DNA of 64,000 bases from Porphyrobacter sp. (GCA_027533455.1 JAPZUC010000008.1:91464-155463), one strand, 5' to 3'; positions 1 to 9,730 are shown, numbered from the stretch's first letter. Made by a program: numbers and translations. Notes: generated by a model from the letters alone, not told the origin.

Positions 1-414
1 GGGCAGGTAGCCTTTCCCGGCGGCAAGATCGACCCGGGCGAGGATGCCGTGATTGCTGCCCTGCGCGAGGCCGAGGAGGAGCTTGCCCTCCCCCGCGATG
101 CGGTGCGGGTGATCGGCACCAGCGACATCTACCACACCGGCACCGGCTTTCTGGTAACGCCGGTGGTGGGCGTCGTGCCGCCCGGCCTGCCGCTTGTCCC
201 CAACCCCACCGAGGTCGAGGCGTGGTTCGAAGCCCCGCTTTCGATGCTGCTCGATCCGGCCAGCTGGACCGCCAACGAGGTGTTCTGGCGCGGGGCGAAC
301 CGCCGCTATCTCGAACTTGACTGGCAGGGCTTCCGCATCTGGGGCGTCACGGCGGCGATCATCGCCAACCTGTCGCGGCGGATCGCGTGGGAGGATCTCA
401 GCGATGCTGCATGA
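1..414 (+). CDS. Nudix hydrolase, CoA pyrophosphatase type (5' truncated by window edge)
   Basis: Only the C-terminal 137 residues are present; the frame is open to base 1. The Nudix box is complete near the start (GGK, then GE, then REAEEEL), which gives the metal-binding helix of diphosphohydrolases. The tail, with a Pro-rich VVPP segment and an 'IWG' motif in the last helix, resembles the NudL/CoA-diphosphatase branch that cleaves coenzyme A to phosphopantetheine and 3',5'-ADP; the substrate is inferred from the family. The stop lies 11 bases inside the next gene, cca, so the two are translationally coupled. This Nudix–cca order is common in alphaproteobacteria. Confidence 0.85.
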   Translation, partial: GQVAFPGGKIDPGEDAVIAALREAEEELALPRDAVRVIGTSDIYHTGTGFLVTPVVGVVPPGLPLVPNPTEVEAWFEAPLSMLLDPASWTANEVFWRGANRRYLELDWQGFRIWGVTAAIIANLSRRIAWEDLSDAA

Positions 415-1588
415 TCTGGCCGAGGCTGACTGGACAAAGCGCGAAGGCTTGATTGCGCTGAGGGCGGCGCTTGGCGCGGAGAATATCCGCTGGGTCGGCG
501 GCGCGGTGCGCGACGGGCTGCTGGGCGTTGCGGTCGCCGATGTCGACTGCGCCACGAAGCTCATGCCCGCCGATGTGATCGCCGCCTGCGGGCGCGCGGG
601 GATCCGCACCGTGCCGACGGGAATCGACCACGGCACTATCACTGCGATCCTCAAGGACGGGCCGGTTGAGGTCACGACCTTGCGCCGCGATGTCGCCACC
701 GATGGCCGGCGCGCGACCATCGCCTTTGCGCAGGACTGGCCGCAGGATGCCGCCCGGCGCGATTTCACCATCAACGCGCTCTATGCCCATCCCGAAACGC
801 TCGAGATTGCCGACTGGTTCGGTGGCCGCGAGGACCTTGAAGCAGGCCGGGTGCGCTTCATAGGAGACGCGCGTCAGCGGATCGCCGAGGATCACCTGCG
901 CATCCTGCGCTATTACCGCTTCCAGACCCGCTTCGGCGCCGCGCTCGACGAGGTGGCTGAAGACGCGTGCGCCGATCTGGCGCACACGCTGAAGGGTCTG
1001 AGCCGGGAGCGGATCGCGTCCGAGTTGCTGGCGCTGCTCGCCCTGCCCGATCCGCACACCACCATCGCGCGCATGCGCCAGCGCGGTGTGCTGCCCGTCA
1101 TTCTGCCCGAAGCCTGCCCGCCGCAGGTGGCCGCGCTTTCCCGCCTGATTGCCGCGGAGAGCGTGCAAGGCATCGCTCCCGATCCCGTCCGCCGGCTTGC
1201 CGCGCTGCTGCCGCCCTCGCCCGAGATTGCCGAAACGGTCGCGGCCCGGTTGCGGCTGTCCAAAGCCCAGAGGGGCAGGCTCGTTGCCGCGGCCGAACGC
1301 GGGCCCGACGATGCTGCCAACCCGAAAGCCCTTGCCTATCGCATAACGCCGCCTGCCGCGATCGACCGCCTGCTGCTGGGCGGCGGCGACGCGCGCGCTC
1401 TGGCGGGGTGGAGCCTTCCGGTCTTCCCCCTCAAAGGGGGCGCGATCGTCGCGCGCGGGGTCACCGCTGGTCCCGCAGTCGCGCGCGTGCTCCAGTCGGT
1501 AGAGGCGCGCTGGGTGGCCGAGGGCTTCCCTGATCCGGCTCGGATCGATGCGCTGCTGACCGAGGAACTGGCGCGGATCGCGCCTTGA
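404..1588 (+). CDS. cca: CCA tRNA nucleotidyltransferase
   Basis: 394 residues from ATG 404, which overlaps the Nudix stop. It adds or repairs the 3' CCA end of tRNAs. Class II nucleotidyltransferase motifs are visible: VGGAVRD, then DVDCAT (catalytic Asp pair), RRDFTINALY (ribose/NTP recognition) and EDHLRILRYYRF (neck motif). The C-terminal half is the usual helical tRNA-binding region without an HD domain, as in alphaproteobacterial enzymes. One tRNA in this window (tRNA-Thr at 57199) lacks an encoded terminal A in its CCA, so this enzyme is needed for it. Confidence 0.93.
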   Translation: MLHDLAEADWTKREGLIALRAALGAENIRWVGGAVRDGLLGVAVADVDCATKLMPADVIAACGRAGIRTVPTGIDHGTITAILKDGPVEVTTLRRDVATDGRRATIAFAQDWPQDAARRDFTINALYAHPETLEIADWFGGREDLEAGRVRFIGDARQRIAEDHLRILRYYRFQTRFGAALDEVAEDACADLAHTLKGLSRERIASELLALLALPDPHTTIARMRQRGVLPVILPEACPPQVAALSRLIAAESVQGIAPDPVRRLAALLPPSPEIAETVAARLRLSKAQRGRLVAAAERGPDDAANPKALAYRITPPAAIDRLLLGGGDARALAGWSLPVFPLKGGAIVARGVTAGPAVARVLQSVEARWVAEGFPDPARIDALLTEELARIAP

Positions 1589-1805
1589 TCGGGCCACAAA
1601 GGGCCGAACGGGGCCAAAACCGCGACGGACGCGCCCTCAGGCGATTGCAGCGCAACACCCACCCAAGTTAGAGACTAGGGCAATATCAGCCACACGGGAC
1701 TGACGTGACGCCGCCTTCGCGTTGCGCTGCAGTACCCATTGGCCCCGCTCTCCGCGTGCCGCCCTTTGGCACCGGGTCCGGGCTGAATGATTTGGGAGTG
1801 AACAC

Positions 1806-2330
1806 ATGAATACCCTCCGGCTGGTGCTGCTCGCCGGCGCCCTCGCGGTTACTCCCGTGGCGGCTCTGGCGCAGGATATCGGCACCACGATCTATGGCAG
1901 CGACGGCAAGCCCGTTGGCACCGTGGTCGAGATCAATCCGCAGGTGGTGGTGATCGACACCGGACGGCACAAGGCGCCCGTACCTGTCAGCATGATCTAT
2001 GAAGGCCGCAACGGAAAAAGCGTCAACGCATCAAGGGCGCTGGTCGACAAGATGATGGAAGAGCGAATTGCTCAGGCCAACGCGGAACGCGACGCCAAGC
2101 TGGTGCCGGGGGCGGCGGTTGTGTCCGCGGCCGGGCGCGCGGTGGGCACGATCAGCGCGGCCGATCTGGCCCGCGATGCGATCATCCTCGACAGTGCGCA
2201 AGGCCCGCTGCGGTTCAAGAAAGAACACTTTGCCGTGACCACCCAAGGCCAGCTGATGGTGCTCTACAGCCGCGAGCAGATCGCAACCGCCGCTAATGGC
2301 GGCAGCGCGGCTACAGGCGCCGGAAGCTAA
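1806..2330 (+). CDS. Secreted hypothetical protein with signal peptide
   Basis: 174 residues. Residues 1–22 form a Sec signal peptide ending ALAQ. The mature part contains two similar stretches, 'YGSDGKPVGTV' and 'SAAGRAVGTI', that look like PRC-barrel-type beta units, so a periplasmic PRC-barrel-like protein is possible. A Shine-Dalgarno GGGAG lies 7 bases before the ATG. It converges with parC with only 7 bases between stops. I do not recognise a specific function; the domain reading is an inference. Confidence 0.75.
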   Translation: MNTLRLVLLAGALAVTPVAALAQDIGTTIYGSDGKPVGTVVEINPQVVVIDTGRHKAPVPVSMIYEGRNGKSVNASRALVDKMMEERIAQANAERDAKLVPGAAVVSAAGRAVGTISAADLARDAIILDSAQGPLRFKKEHFAVTTQGQLMVLYSREQIATAANGGSAATGAGS

Positions 2331-2337
2331 GGCCGCG

Positions 2338-4647
2338 TCAGCCGAACTTCCCCGACTTGGGGAAGCCCTGCGGCGGCATCCGCCCGGCAGCTCCGCGCGC
2401 AACCTTCCACATCCGGATTTCGGTTTCGGTTCGGGTCCTCTCGCCCGATCCGCCCATCTGCCAGCTGAGCCCGTCCGCCAGCACAAAGGTGGTCGCGTCC
2501 GATAGCCCGCCGTCGCGGTAGCGCTGGAGCTGCACACCCTGCCCGCGCGACATGACGGGCAGTTCCTCGAGATTGAAGACCACCAGCTTGCGGTTGTCGC
2601 CAACAACCGCGACGTGATCATGCGCCTCTCCGATCGGGCGGATCACTGACAGCTTTGCGCCATCCTTGAGGTTCACCACCTGACGGCCCTTGCGCGTTTC
2701 AGCGAGCAGCTCATCGAGCAGCGCGACGAAGCCCTTGCCGTGGCTTGAAGCGAGCAGCAGCTTGCCCCCCGCCTTGTGCACCATCATCGCGCTGACATTG
2801 GCCTCGCTTTCGAGGTCGACCATGGTGCGCACCGGCTCGCCGAAGCCGCGCGCGCCGGGAAGCTTGTCGCAGCCGAGCGTGTAGAACCGCCCGTCGCTGG
2901 CCGCGAGCAGCAGCTTGTCGGTGGTCTGAGCGTGGAGAATGAATGCGAGGCCGTCGCCTTCTTTGTACTTGAACTCCTGATCCAGCGGCACATGGCCGCT
3001 CGCCGCACGGATCCAGCCCTTCTGGCTTAGGATAACAGTGACGGGCGCCTTCTCGATCATCGCGTCCATGCTGAACACCGCGGTGGGCGCAGCCTCGGCG
3101 ATCAGCGTGCGGCGGCGGCCCAGCGGGGTATCCTCGGCGTAATTCTTGCGCAGATTGCGCAGGTCGCGCTTCAGGCGTGTGCGCTGCTTGGCGGGGCTTT
3201 CGAGCAGGGCGTTGAGATCGGCCTCTTCGGTGAGCAGTTCGTCCTGCTCCTTCCTCAGCTGCATCTCCTCAAGCTTGCGCAAGGACCGCAGGCGCATGTT
3301 GAGGATCGCCTCGGCCTGCCGGTCGGTCAGCTCGAATTCCGCCATCATCACCGGCTTGGGTTCATCCTCGGTGCGGATGATCTCGATCACCCGGTCGAGG
3401 TTGAGGAAGGCGATGATGTAGCCGCGCACAAGTTCCAGCCGGTCCGCAATCTTTTCCAGCCGGTGCTTGGCGCGGCGTTGGAGGATGTCGATCTGGGCGA
3501 AGGTCCAGCTTTCGAGCAGTTCCTTCAAACCCATCACCATCGGCGTGCGCCCCAGACCGGGCGGCGCGTCGAGCACGTTGAGGTTAAGGCTGAAGCGCGT
3601 TTCCAGATCGGTGAGCTTGAACAGGCTCTCCTTCAGCAGCTCGGGATCGACATTGCGGCTCTTGGGGACGAGCACGATACGGATCGCCTCGTCGCTCTCG
3701 TCGCGCACATCTTCGAGGATGGGGAGCTTGCGGTCGGCAATCGCCTGGGCGATCTGCTCGATCAGCTTGCCCTTGGGCACCTGATAGGGGATTTCCGAGA
3801 TGACCAGCTGCCACTGGCCGCCGCCCAGCCGCTCGATCCCGGCGGCGATATCGGCCTCGTCCTTGGCCTCGGGCGCAAGGAAGCGCCCGCGCAAGCGGAA
3901 GGCGCCGCGCCCGGTGCGATAGGCTTCGGCGATCGCGGCAGGGCTATCGATCACATGACCGCCGGTGGCAAAATCGGGGCCGTGAAACAGCTCCATCAGG
4001 CGTTCATGGGTGACCGAGGGGTTATCGATCAGCTCAAGTGTCGCATCGATGATCTCGGCGACATTGTGGCTGGGAATGGAGGTCGCCATCCCCACCGCGA
4101 TCCCGCTCGATCCGTTGGCGAGCAGGTTGGGGAACAGGCCGGGGAAGATCTCGGGCTCGATCTCCTCGCCGTTGTATGTCGGGATGAAATCGATCGTGCC
4201 TTCGTCCAGCCCGCTCATCAGTTCCAGCGCGGTACGGGTCAGGCGGGCTTCGGTGTAGCGGTAGGCCGCCGCGTTATCGCCATCGACATTGCCGAAATTG
4301 CCCTGCCCTTCGACCAGCGGATAGCGCAGACTGAAATCCTGAGCGAGCCGGACCATCGCGTCATAGACCGACTGGTCGCCGTGCGGGTGATACTTGCCGA
4401 TGACATCACCGACCACGCGCGCCGATTTCTTGAAGGCATCATTGGGGTTCAGCTTAAGCTGCCGCATCGCCCATAGCAGGCGGCGGTGGACCGGCTTCAG
4501 CCCGTCCCGCAGATCTGGCAAGCTCCGTGCAGTGATCGTCGAGAGGGCATAGACCAGATAGCGCTCGGACAGCGCGGCATCGAAGGGCGCATCGACGATC
4601 GCATCGAAGCTGTCGTCGGGTTCGTCAGTGGTCACGTGGTCGGACAT
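2338..4647 (-). CDS. parC: DNA topoisomerase IV subunit A
   Basis: 769 residues, the normal size for alphaproteobacterial ParC. With ParE it decatenates daughter chromosomes. The catalytic tyrosine is in '[12 protein letters not shown]' (about Y131). The quinolone-determining region reads [13 protein letters not shown], with Gln where E. coli ParC has Ser80, a pattern I recall as common in alphaproteobacterial ParC. The C-terminal third is the degenerate beta-pinwheel rather than the six-bladed GyrA form, which with the neighbourhood supports ParC over GyrA. Confidence 0.95.
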   Translation of the reverse strand: MSDHVTTDEPDDSFDAIVDAPFDAALSERYLVYALSTITARSLPDLRDGLKPVHRRLLWAMRQLKLNPNDAFKKSARVVGDVIGKYHPHGDQSVYDAMVRLAQDFSLRYPLVEGQGNFGNVDGDNAAAYRYTEARLTRTALELMSGLDEGTIDFIPTYNGEEIEPEIFPGLFPNLLANGSSGIAVGMATSIPSHNVAEIIDATLELIDNPSVTHERLMELFHGPDFATGGHVIDSPAAIAEAYRTGRGAFRLRGRFLAPEAKDEADIAAGIERLGGGQWQLVISEIPYQVPKGKLIEQIAQAIADRKLPILEDVRDESDEAIRIVLVPKSRNVDPELLKESLFKLTDLETRFSLNLNVLDAPPGLGRTPMVMGLKELLESWTFAQIDILQRRAKHRLEKIADRLELVRGYIIAFLNLDRVIEIIRTEDEPKPVMMAEFELTDRQAEAILNMRLRSLRKLEEMQLRKEQDELLTEEADLNALLESPAKQRTRLKRDLRNLRKNYAEDTPLGRRRTLIAEAAPTAVFSMDAMIEKAPVTVILSQKGWIRAASGHVPLDQEFKYKEGDGLAFILHAQTTDKLLLAASDGRFYTLGCDKLPGARGFGEPVRTMVDLESEANVSAMMVHKAGGKLLLASSHGKGFVALLDELLAETRKGRQVVNLKDGAKLSVIRPIGEAHDHVAVVGDNRKLVVFNLEELPVMSRGQGVQLQRYRDGGLSDATTFVLADGLSWQMGGSGERTRTETEIRMWKVARGAAGRMPPQGFPKSGKFG

Positions 4648-4799
4648 TCCCCCCGTCTAGCAACCCGCGCGCAAGCGAGGGAGAGGGGTTTCCACAGGGA
4701 AAGCAATCCACCGCATGGGCGTGCCGCCCTGGCTTGAGCGGAGGAACCGGCACGCACAAGCGCCGGTAAGGGCATGATAGCCCCTACCAGGAGACCACC

Positions 4800-5342
4800 A
4801 TGCAGCGCATCCTCATCATCGCCACCGACGGGTTCGAACAGTCCGAACTGATGGAACCCAAGCGCCTGCTTGAAGAAGCAGGAGCCGAGGTCACCGTCGC
4901 CAGTCTCAAGCCGGGAAACATCCGGGGCTGGGACCAGAAGGACTGGGGCGAGAGCGTGTTGGTCGATTGCGTCATAGGTGACGTGTCGGTCGAGGACTAT
5001 GATGCGCTGCTACTGCCGGGTGGGCAGATGAACCCCGATATCCTGCGCACCGAACACGAGGTTATCGAAATTGTGCGCGAATTCGACGCGACCGGAAAGC
5101 CGATCGCGGCGATCTGCCACGCCCCCTGGCTGCTGGCCGAGGCCGACCTTATCGAGGGGCGCACGGTCACCGGCTGGCCCTCGATCCGCACCGATCTTGC
5201 CAATGCCGGGGCCGCGGTGGTGGACGAGGAAGTGGTGGTCGATGGCAACTTCATCACCAGCCGCAAACCGGGCGATATCCCCGCCTTTACCGGGGCGCTG
5301 ATGGCCGCGCTCAATATGGAAAGCCTTGAAGAACGAGCGTAA
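4800..5342 (+). CDS. DJ-1/PfpI family protein (type 1 glutamine amidotransferase fold)
   Basis: 180 residues with a CAGGAGA ribosome site just upstream. The nucleophile elbow is AAICHAPWLL (Cys about 105), followed by the GRTVTGWPSI loop typical of PfpI/YhbO proteins. Family members are reported as proteases or, more convincingly, as glyoxalase/deglycase stress proteins; which applies here cannot be told from sequence. It converges with the ferredoxin gene, with 8 bases between them. Confidence 0.88.
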   Translation: MQRILIIATDGFEQSELMEPKRLLEEAGAEVTVASLKPGNIRGWDQKDWGESVLVDCVIGDVSVEDYDALLLPGGQMNPDILRTEHEVIEIVREFDATGKPIAAICHAPWLLAEADLIEGRTVTGWPSIRTDLANAGAAVVDEEVVVDGNFITSRKPGDIPAFTGALMAALNMESLEERA

Positions 5343-5350
5343 TCTGGGCG

Positions 5351-5686
5351 CTACATTTTCCGTGCATCGCTGCTGTTGGCGGGCACGGTGACGGTCAGGC
5401 CGTCCATCTGCTCGGTCAGCTCGATCTGGCACGAAAGTCGCGAGGTGCGCCGCGCTCCGGCGGCGAAGTCGAGCATGTCCTCCTCCTCTTCGGAGGCCGG
5501 GGGCAGGCGGTCGAACCACTCTGCGGCGACGATCACGTGGCAGGTGGAACAAGCCATCTGCCCCTCGCAGGTGCCCTCCAGCGGAAGCCCCGCCGCCTGC
5601 CCTGCGCGCAGCATATTTTCGCCATTTTCTGCAACCGTTTCAACCGCTTTGCCGCGCGGGTCGATGAAAGTGACGGTAATGCTCAC
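5351..5686 (-). CDS. Adrenodoxin-type [2Fe-2S] ferredoxin
   Basis: 111 residues from GTG 5686. This start is favoured by AAGGAG about 9 bases upstream and by a 4-base overlap (GTGA) with the cysteine desulfurase stop. Cluster ligands are CEGQMACSTC (C-x5-C-x2-C) and a distal Cys in LSCQI, the vertebrate-type/ISC Fdx pattern. It probably supplies electrons for Fe-S assembly or to a P450, and the co-operonic desulfurases favour the former. Confidence 0.9.
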   Translation of the reverse strand: MSITVTFIDPRGKAVETVAENGENMLRAGQAAGLPLEGTCEGQMACSTCHVIVAAEWFDRLPPASEEEEDMLDFAAGARRTSRLSCQIELTEQMDGLTVTVPANSSDARKM

Positions 5687-6780
5687 AGGCCCTGCTCCTT
5701 CGCGGCGGCGTTCAACATGCCGGCGGCAGATTCCAGATCCGCTGCCGTCGTATAGCGTCCGAATCCGAGGCGGATAGAGGACTTTGCGTCGGTGTCGGAC
5801 AGCCCGATAGCGCGCAGCACGTGGCTGGGTCGGCCCGACCCGCTGGCACACGCGCTTCCGGCGGAGAACATGATCTGGCGGCAGTCGCTCATCAACCTTG
5901 CCACATCCAGTCCTTCTCTCCGGATGTTGAGATTGCCGTGCCAGCGGTGCTCCGCGCTGCCGTTCAGCGCCCACCCCGCGAACAGAGCCCGGCCCACGTT
6001 GCACAAATGTTCCACGTGAAAAATTTGCGCCTCCATGCCCTCGGCAGCGAGGCGCGAGGCCGCCCCGAACCCGGCGCAAAGGGCGGGCGAGAGGGTACCT
6101 GAGCGCAGCGAAGCCTCCTGACCGCCGCCATGAACGAGGGGCTGGAGCGTGGCATCGGACGTCATCCAAAGCGCCCCCACTCCCTTCGGACCGTGAATTT
6201 TGTGCGCCGAAACGGCCACGAAGTCGGGCCTAAAGGTGGTCAGGGGCAGTCTACCGAAGGCCTGGACGGCATCGACCAGCACTCTGGCACCGGCCTGCCG
6301 CGCGATGGCAATCGCCTCGGCGACCGGGTGCACCACGCCGATCTCGTTATTGACCGCCATGATCGCGACCAGCCCCGCCTGCGGCGTGAGCGCGGCCTGG
6401 AGCGCATCCAGATTGGCGCGGCCATCGGGCAGGACGGGCAGCACTGTGAAGCGCCGCCCCTGCGCCTCGATGGCGCGCCGGCAGTCGAGCACCGCGGCGT
6501 GCTCGGTGGCGAAGGTGAAGACATCGCCCTGCGTGCCGAGCAGGACCGTATTGAGCGCCTCGGTCGCGCCGCTGGTAAAGATGGTCTGGCCCCCTGCTGG
6601 CATCAGCGCCGCGACATTCTCGCGCGCGGCCTCCACCGCAGCGGCGGCCATGCGCCCCATACGGTGGGAGCTGTGGGGATTGCCGAAAGTGTCGCTCTCT
6701 GGCCCGCCCAGCCAGCGCAGCATTGCCTCACGCGCTTCGGGCGCGAGCGGAGTTGTGGCCTGATAGTCGAGGTAGATCAT
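5683..6780 (-). CDS. Cysteine desulfurase (NifS/IscS family), first copy
   Basis: 365 residues. It is a PLP enzyme that takes sulfur from cysteine for Fe-S clusters or thiolation. The N-terminus IYLDYQATTPL is the family signature; the PLP-lysine is in SAHKIHGPKG; the persulfide-carrying Cys is in SAGSACASGSG, with the long class-I loop. It overlaps the ferredoxin downstream by 4 bases and follows a second cysteine desulfurase upstream on the same strand. Between them lies a 112-base gap holding a pair of palindromic repeats. Confidence 0.92.
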   Translation of the reverse strand: MIYLDYQATTPLAPEAREAMLRWLGGPESDTFGNPHSSHRMGRMAAAAVEAARENVAALMPAGGQTIFTSGATEALNTVLLGTQGDVFTFATEHAAVLDCRRAIEAQGRRFTVLPVLPDGRANLDALQAALTPQAGLVAIMAVNNEIGVVHPVAEAIAIARQAGARVLVDAVQAFGRLPLTTFRPDFVAVSAHKIHGPKGVGALWMTSDATLQPLVHGGGQEASLRSGTLSPALCAGFGAASRLAAEGMEAQIFHVEHLCNVGRALFAGWALNGSAEHRWHGNLNIRREGLDVARLMSDCRQIMFSAGSACASGSGRPSHVLRAIGLSDTDAKSSIRLGFGRYTTAADLESAAGMLNAAAKEQGL

Positions 6781-6802
6781 GGGGTTATGATTTCATCTTC
6801 GT

Positions 6803-6827
6803 CTTCCCGGGCTTGACCCGGAATCCC
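6803..6827. repeat. REP-like palindrome, copy A
   Basis: CCCGGGCTTGACCCGG core, an imperfect palindrome. It is in inverted orientation to copy B 35 bases away; together (6798–6885) they make a long imperfect inverted repeat of the REPIN kind. Related copies occur at 24525 and 51011. Confidence 0.65.
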
Positions 6828-6861
6828 GCTGTCTTCGTTCCAGCCAGCAAGAAAAGCGGGG

Positions 6862-6885
6862 CCCCGGATCAAGTCCGGGGAGACG
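6862..6885. repeat. REP-like palindrome, copy B
   Basis: CCCCGGATCAAGTCCGGGG, the same core as copies at 24525 (same orientation) and 51011 (opposite). It is preceded by a shared CAAGAAAAGC tag that is almost repeated ahead of the 24525 copy. It sits between the two cysteine desulfurase genes. Confidence 0.7.
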
Positions 6886-6892
6886 AATGGGG

Positions 6893-7897
6893 TCAGCATA
6901 GCGAAGCCCAGACTTCCGCAAACCGCTCCAAGTCCTCAGGCGTGGTGTTCCAGCCGAGGCTCACCCGGATCGTCCTTGCCGCTACGTCATCTGCCACCCC
7001 GAAGGCATCCAGCACGCGGCTTTTCTTGAGCGTGCCGGACGAACAGGCGCTCCCCGCCGAGACAGCAAAGCCCATGGCATCGAGGCGGATTAGGAGGGCC
7101 TGCGCGCTGATGCTCGGGTGTGTCAGCGCGAGGATATAGTCGACCTGCTCCCCGATCGTCAGGCGCTGGCTGGCGAGCCTTTCGGCAAACGCCGCGCGCT
7201 CCTGGGGCGAGGTCGCCCAACCGCCCGCCTCAAGCGCTGCCGCCATGCCGAGCGCACCCGGCAGGTTCTCGGTCCCCTGCCGATAGCCGCGCTCGTGACC
7301 ACCGACCGGTTCGAGCAGATTGAAGTCCCGGACCAACAGCGCCCCGACTCCAATCGGCCCGCCGAACTTGTGCGCCGAGATAACCAGCATATCGGCAGAG
7401 GGCAAAGCCAGCTTGCCGGCGCTCTGCGCGCAGTCGGAAAGCAGCAAGGCGCCCGCATCGCCAAGGGTCACCGCCATCTCGCTGACCGGATTGATCGTGC
7501 CGGTCTCGGAATTGACGTGCTGGATGGCAAGCAGCGTATCAGAGCCAATCGGATCTTCGCCAGAGAAGATCGTCGCATCCGGCGCAGCCCGGAACACTGC
7601 ATCATGCTCCACCGCGCTGACGATCCGGCGCTCCACCTTCGCCCGGTTGAGCGCGATCCACAGCGCCTCGCTCGCCCCGCTGGTGAAGATGACTTCACCG
7701 CTCCACCCCAGCGCACGTTTGATCCGCTCGCGCGCATCCTCCAGCGCGGCCCGCGCCTTGCGGCCTTCCGCGTGGGGGCTGGAGGGGTTTGCCCAGATGG
7801 CAAAACCCTCTTCCATCGCCGCCTTAGCCTGGGAGCGCAGGGGCGAGGTGGCAGCATGATCAAGATAGATGCGGCCTGAAATGGCGGGATTCCTCAC
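6893..7897 (-). CDS. Cysteine desulfurase (NifS family), second copy
   Basis: About 334 residues from GTG 7897. The conserved N-terminus RIYLDHAATSPL follows within ten codons, so upstream ATG 7975 is probably too long; it would also place a TATATA-like sequence inside the coding region. No convincing ribosome site marks either start. The PLP-lysine is in SAHKFGGPIG and the active Cys is in SAGSACSSGT. Paralogous to the gene downstream, it may serve a different acceptor. Divergent from the hydrolase at 7987. Confidence 0.88.
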   Translation of the reverse strand: MRNPAISGRIYLDHAATSPLRSQAKAAMEEGFAIWANPSSPHAEGRKARAALEDARERIKRALGWSGEVIFTSGASEALWIALNRAKVERRIVSAVEHDAVFRAAPDATIFSGEDPIGSDTLLAIQHVNSETGTINPVSEMAVTLGDAGALLLSDCAQSAGKLALPSADMLVISAHKFGGPIGVGALLVRDFNLLEPVGGHERGYRQGTENLPGALGMAAALEAGGWATSPQERAAFAERLASQRLTIGEQVDYILALTHPSISAQALLIRLDAMGFAVSAGSACSSGTLKKSRVLDAFGVADDVAARTIRVSLGWNTTPEDLERFAEVWASLC

Positions 7898-7986
7898 AAT
7901 AATTGCGATTTTCGCGGGTGACCCTATATAGGCGGCGCAATTCCGGCGCCACCCGGCGCGGCACACGCATTTCATAAGGTCCAGCG

Positions 7987-8643
7987 ATGCCCTCTGTCAT
8001 CTTCCCCGGCCCCGAAGGTCGTCTCGAAGGCCGTTTCTCCCCGCCCCCGCGCCCGCGTGCGCCGGTGGCGATGATCCTGCACCCGCACCCCGAGGGCGGC
8101 GGCACGATGAACGACCGGATCGTGCAGCGGCTGTACAAGACCTTTGCCGACCGCGGCTTCGCCACGCTGCGCTTCAACTTCCGCGGCGTGGGCCGCTCGC
8201 AGGGGTCGTTTGACAGCGGCATCGGCGAGCTTTCCGATGCGGCAAGCGCGCTCGACTGGGTGCAGTCGATCCACCCCGAGGCGCAGAGCACCTGGATCGC
8301 GGGCTACAGCTTCGGCGCATTGATCGGCATGCAGCTGCTGATGCGCCGCCCCGAAGTGCGCGGCTTCATCTCGGTCGCGCCGCCGGCCAACATGTACGAC
8401 TTCAGCTTCCTCGCCCCCTGCCCCGCCAGCGGCATCTTCGTGCAGGGCGCAGCCGACACGGTTGTGCAGCCCAATGCGGTGCAGAAGCTGGTCGACAAGC
8501 TGCGCACCCAGAAGCACATCACCATCCACCACGAGGAAATTCCGCGCGCGAACCATTTCTTCGAGAACGAGATGGATGACCTGATGCGCTCGGTGGACAA
8601 TTATCTCGATTTCCGCCTCAGCCCGGACTGCCCGATCAAGTAA
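7987..8643 (+). CDS. Alpha/beta hydrolase
   Basis: 218 residues. The nucleophile elbow is GYSFGA (Ser108), the acid is in GAADTVVQP and the His in ANHFFEN. HPHPEGGGTMND near residue 33 is the oxyanion-side motif of a conserved bacterial group that includes proteins once annotated as dienelactone hydrolase-like. In related genomes such a gene sits beside Fe-S assembly genes, as here, but substrate and role are unknown. It is divergent from the second cysteine desulfurase. Confidence 0.85.
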   Translation: MPSVIFPGPEGRLEGRFSPPPRPRAPVAMILHPHPEGGGTMNDRIVQRLYKTFADRGFATLRFNFRGVGRSQGSFDSGIGELSDAASALDWVQSIHPEAQSTWIAGYSFGALIGMQLLMRRPEVRGFISVAPPANMYDFSFLAPCPASGIFVQGAADTVVQPNAVQKLVDKLRTQKHITIHHEEIPRANHFFENEMDDLMRSVDNYLDFRLSPDCPIK

Positions 8644-9015
8644 ATGGCGTTGGTGGCGTTGTCGCCTCCGCGACCACGTCCTCGGCGCTGCTTCAAGCCT
8701 GCGGGCTTGAGCGCCTGCGCTCGCGGTCCTGTGGGCCGATCCAGCATGTCTCTCAGCCCCGGGACGGGGCGCCAAGAGTCACTATTCTGTCGCGCAGATT
8801 AACGGCTTCGCTGAGGCCAACAGCAGAACGCTTGTTTTCGTTCGCCTTTCTCAACCGATCTGGTTGCAAAAAATACAGTCTTGAAAAACAACGCGAAAGT
8901 TCTTCTTTCCTGGCAAAATTCATAGTACCTTTGCAGGCGAGCGGGGCCGGAGGTCCAGCTTGCGACAAGGTGCTCCGGCCGCCGCTCTCACGATGATGGA
9001 GAGAGGAGCCTGCGC
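8644..9015. other. Non-coding gap of 372 bases
   Basis: A 7-bp hairpin (TCAAGCC, loop TGCG, GGCTTGA) at 8693–8710 may end the hydrolase transcript; no T-run follows. The part from about 8800 to 8935 is AT-richer and probably holds the promoter of the TonB-like gene, whose ribosome site GAGAGGAG lies just before its ATG. I see no supported gene or RNA here. Confidence 0.5.
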
Positions 9016-9702
9016 ATGACATACGCTTCTGCCAATCGCCGCCCCAACCCCGCCGCCCTTGCCGGTGCGCTGGGCATCCCCGGAGCCTTCGGCGCGCTGC
9101 TGGTCGTCGGCCTTGCGGTGACGGTGGTAACCACGCCGCCCGCGCCGCGGATCAAGGGCGAGACGATCACCGACGTCCCCTTGCCACCACCCCCGCCGCC
9201 CACGCCGGACGAGCCGCAGCCCGACACCAAGACCGCGACGACCACCACCGCGGTCCCCGATCCGACAACCCGCCCCACTTTGCCGCCGCTTGACTTCGGG
9301 ACCGGACCGAAGATCGACGCGCTGCCCGGTCTCGGCGATCCGGTCGTCACCGGGCCTGTCGATGTCGGCACCCCCGGCACCTCGCCCAGCCCCGCCTCGC
9401 TCTACGATCCCATCGGCGCGAAGGCGAAAGGCAATCCCGGCAAGTGGGTGACCAATGACGATTACCGCTCGCGCTGGCTCATGGAGGGGCTGGAGGGCAC
9501 GGCGCGCTTCACGCTTGCGATCGACGCGCGCGGTAAGGTGACCGGTTGCACCATCACCCGCTCGACCGGCCACGCCGCGCTTGATGGGGCGACCTGCGAT
9601 CTCGTGAGCAAACGCGCCCGTTTCGATGCGGCGCGTGACGCGACGGGCAAGCCGGTTGCGGGGAGCTACTCCAGCAGTGTGATCTGGCAGATTCCCGAAT
9701 AG
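9016..9702 (+). CDS. TonB-family energy transducer protein
   Basis: 228 residues. There is a single membrane anchor at about residues 24–41, a Pro-rich periplasm-spanning stretch (PPPPPP near residue 57, then Thr/Pro repeats) and a C-terminal TonB domain from about residue 140 (GTARFTLAIDARGKVTGC, ending IWQIPE). It would couple proton motive force to outer-membrane receptors. No exbB/exbD or receptor is adjacent, so its partner cannot be named. Confidence 0.82.
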   Translation: MTYASANRRPNPAALAGALGIPGAFGALLVVGLAVTVVTTPPAPRIKGETITDVPLPPPPPPTPDEPQPDTKTATTTTAVPDPTTRPTLPPLDFGTGPKIDALPGLGDPVVTGPVDVGTPGTSPSPASLYDPIGAKAKGNPGKWVTNDDYRSRWLMEGLEGTARFTLAIDARGKVTGCTITRSTGHAALDGATCDLVSKRARFDAARDATGKPVAGSYSSSVIWQIPE

Positions 9703-9714
9703 CCTGATCCCGCC

Positions 9715-9730
9715 GGGGGAGGCTTCCCCC
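9715..9730. terminator. Hairpin between convergent genes
   Basis: GGGGGA–GGCT–TCCCCC, a perfect 6-bp stem between the TonB-like gene and the convergent small membrane protein. TAGTTTCC follows. It may terminate in both directions. Confidence 0.5.

Noticed and set aside
398..1597. Long open frame on the minus strand opposite cca
   Set aside because: Antisense shadow in GC-rich DNA; the plus strand shows all cca motifs and the minus product has none.
3463..4476. Long plus-strand open frame within parC
   Set aside because: Shadow of parC: the protein is compositionally odd with no domain, while parC is unmistakable.
8753..9022. Minus-strand frame of 89 codons in the gap before the TonB-like gene
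   Set aside because: No ribosome site, no domain, and it overlaps the likely promoter and start of the TonB-like gene.
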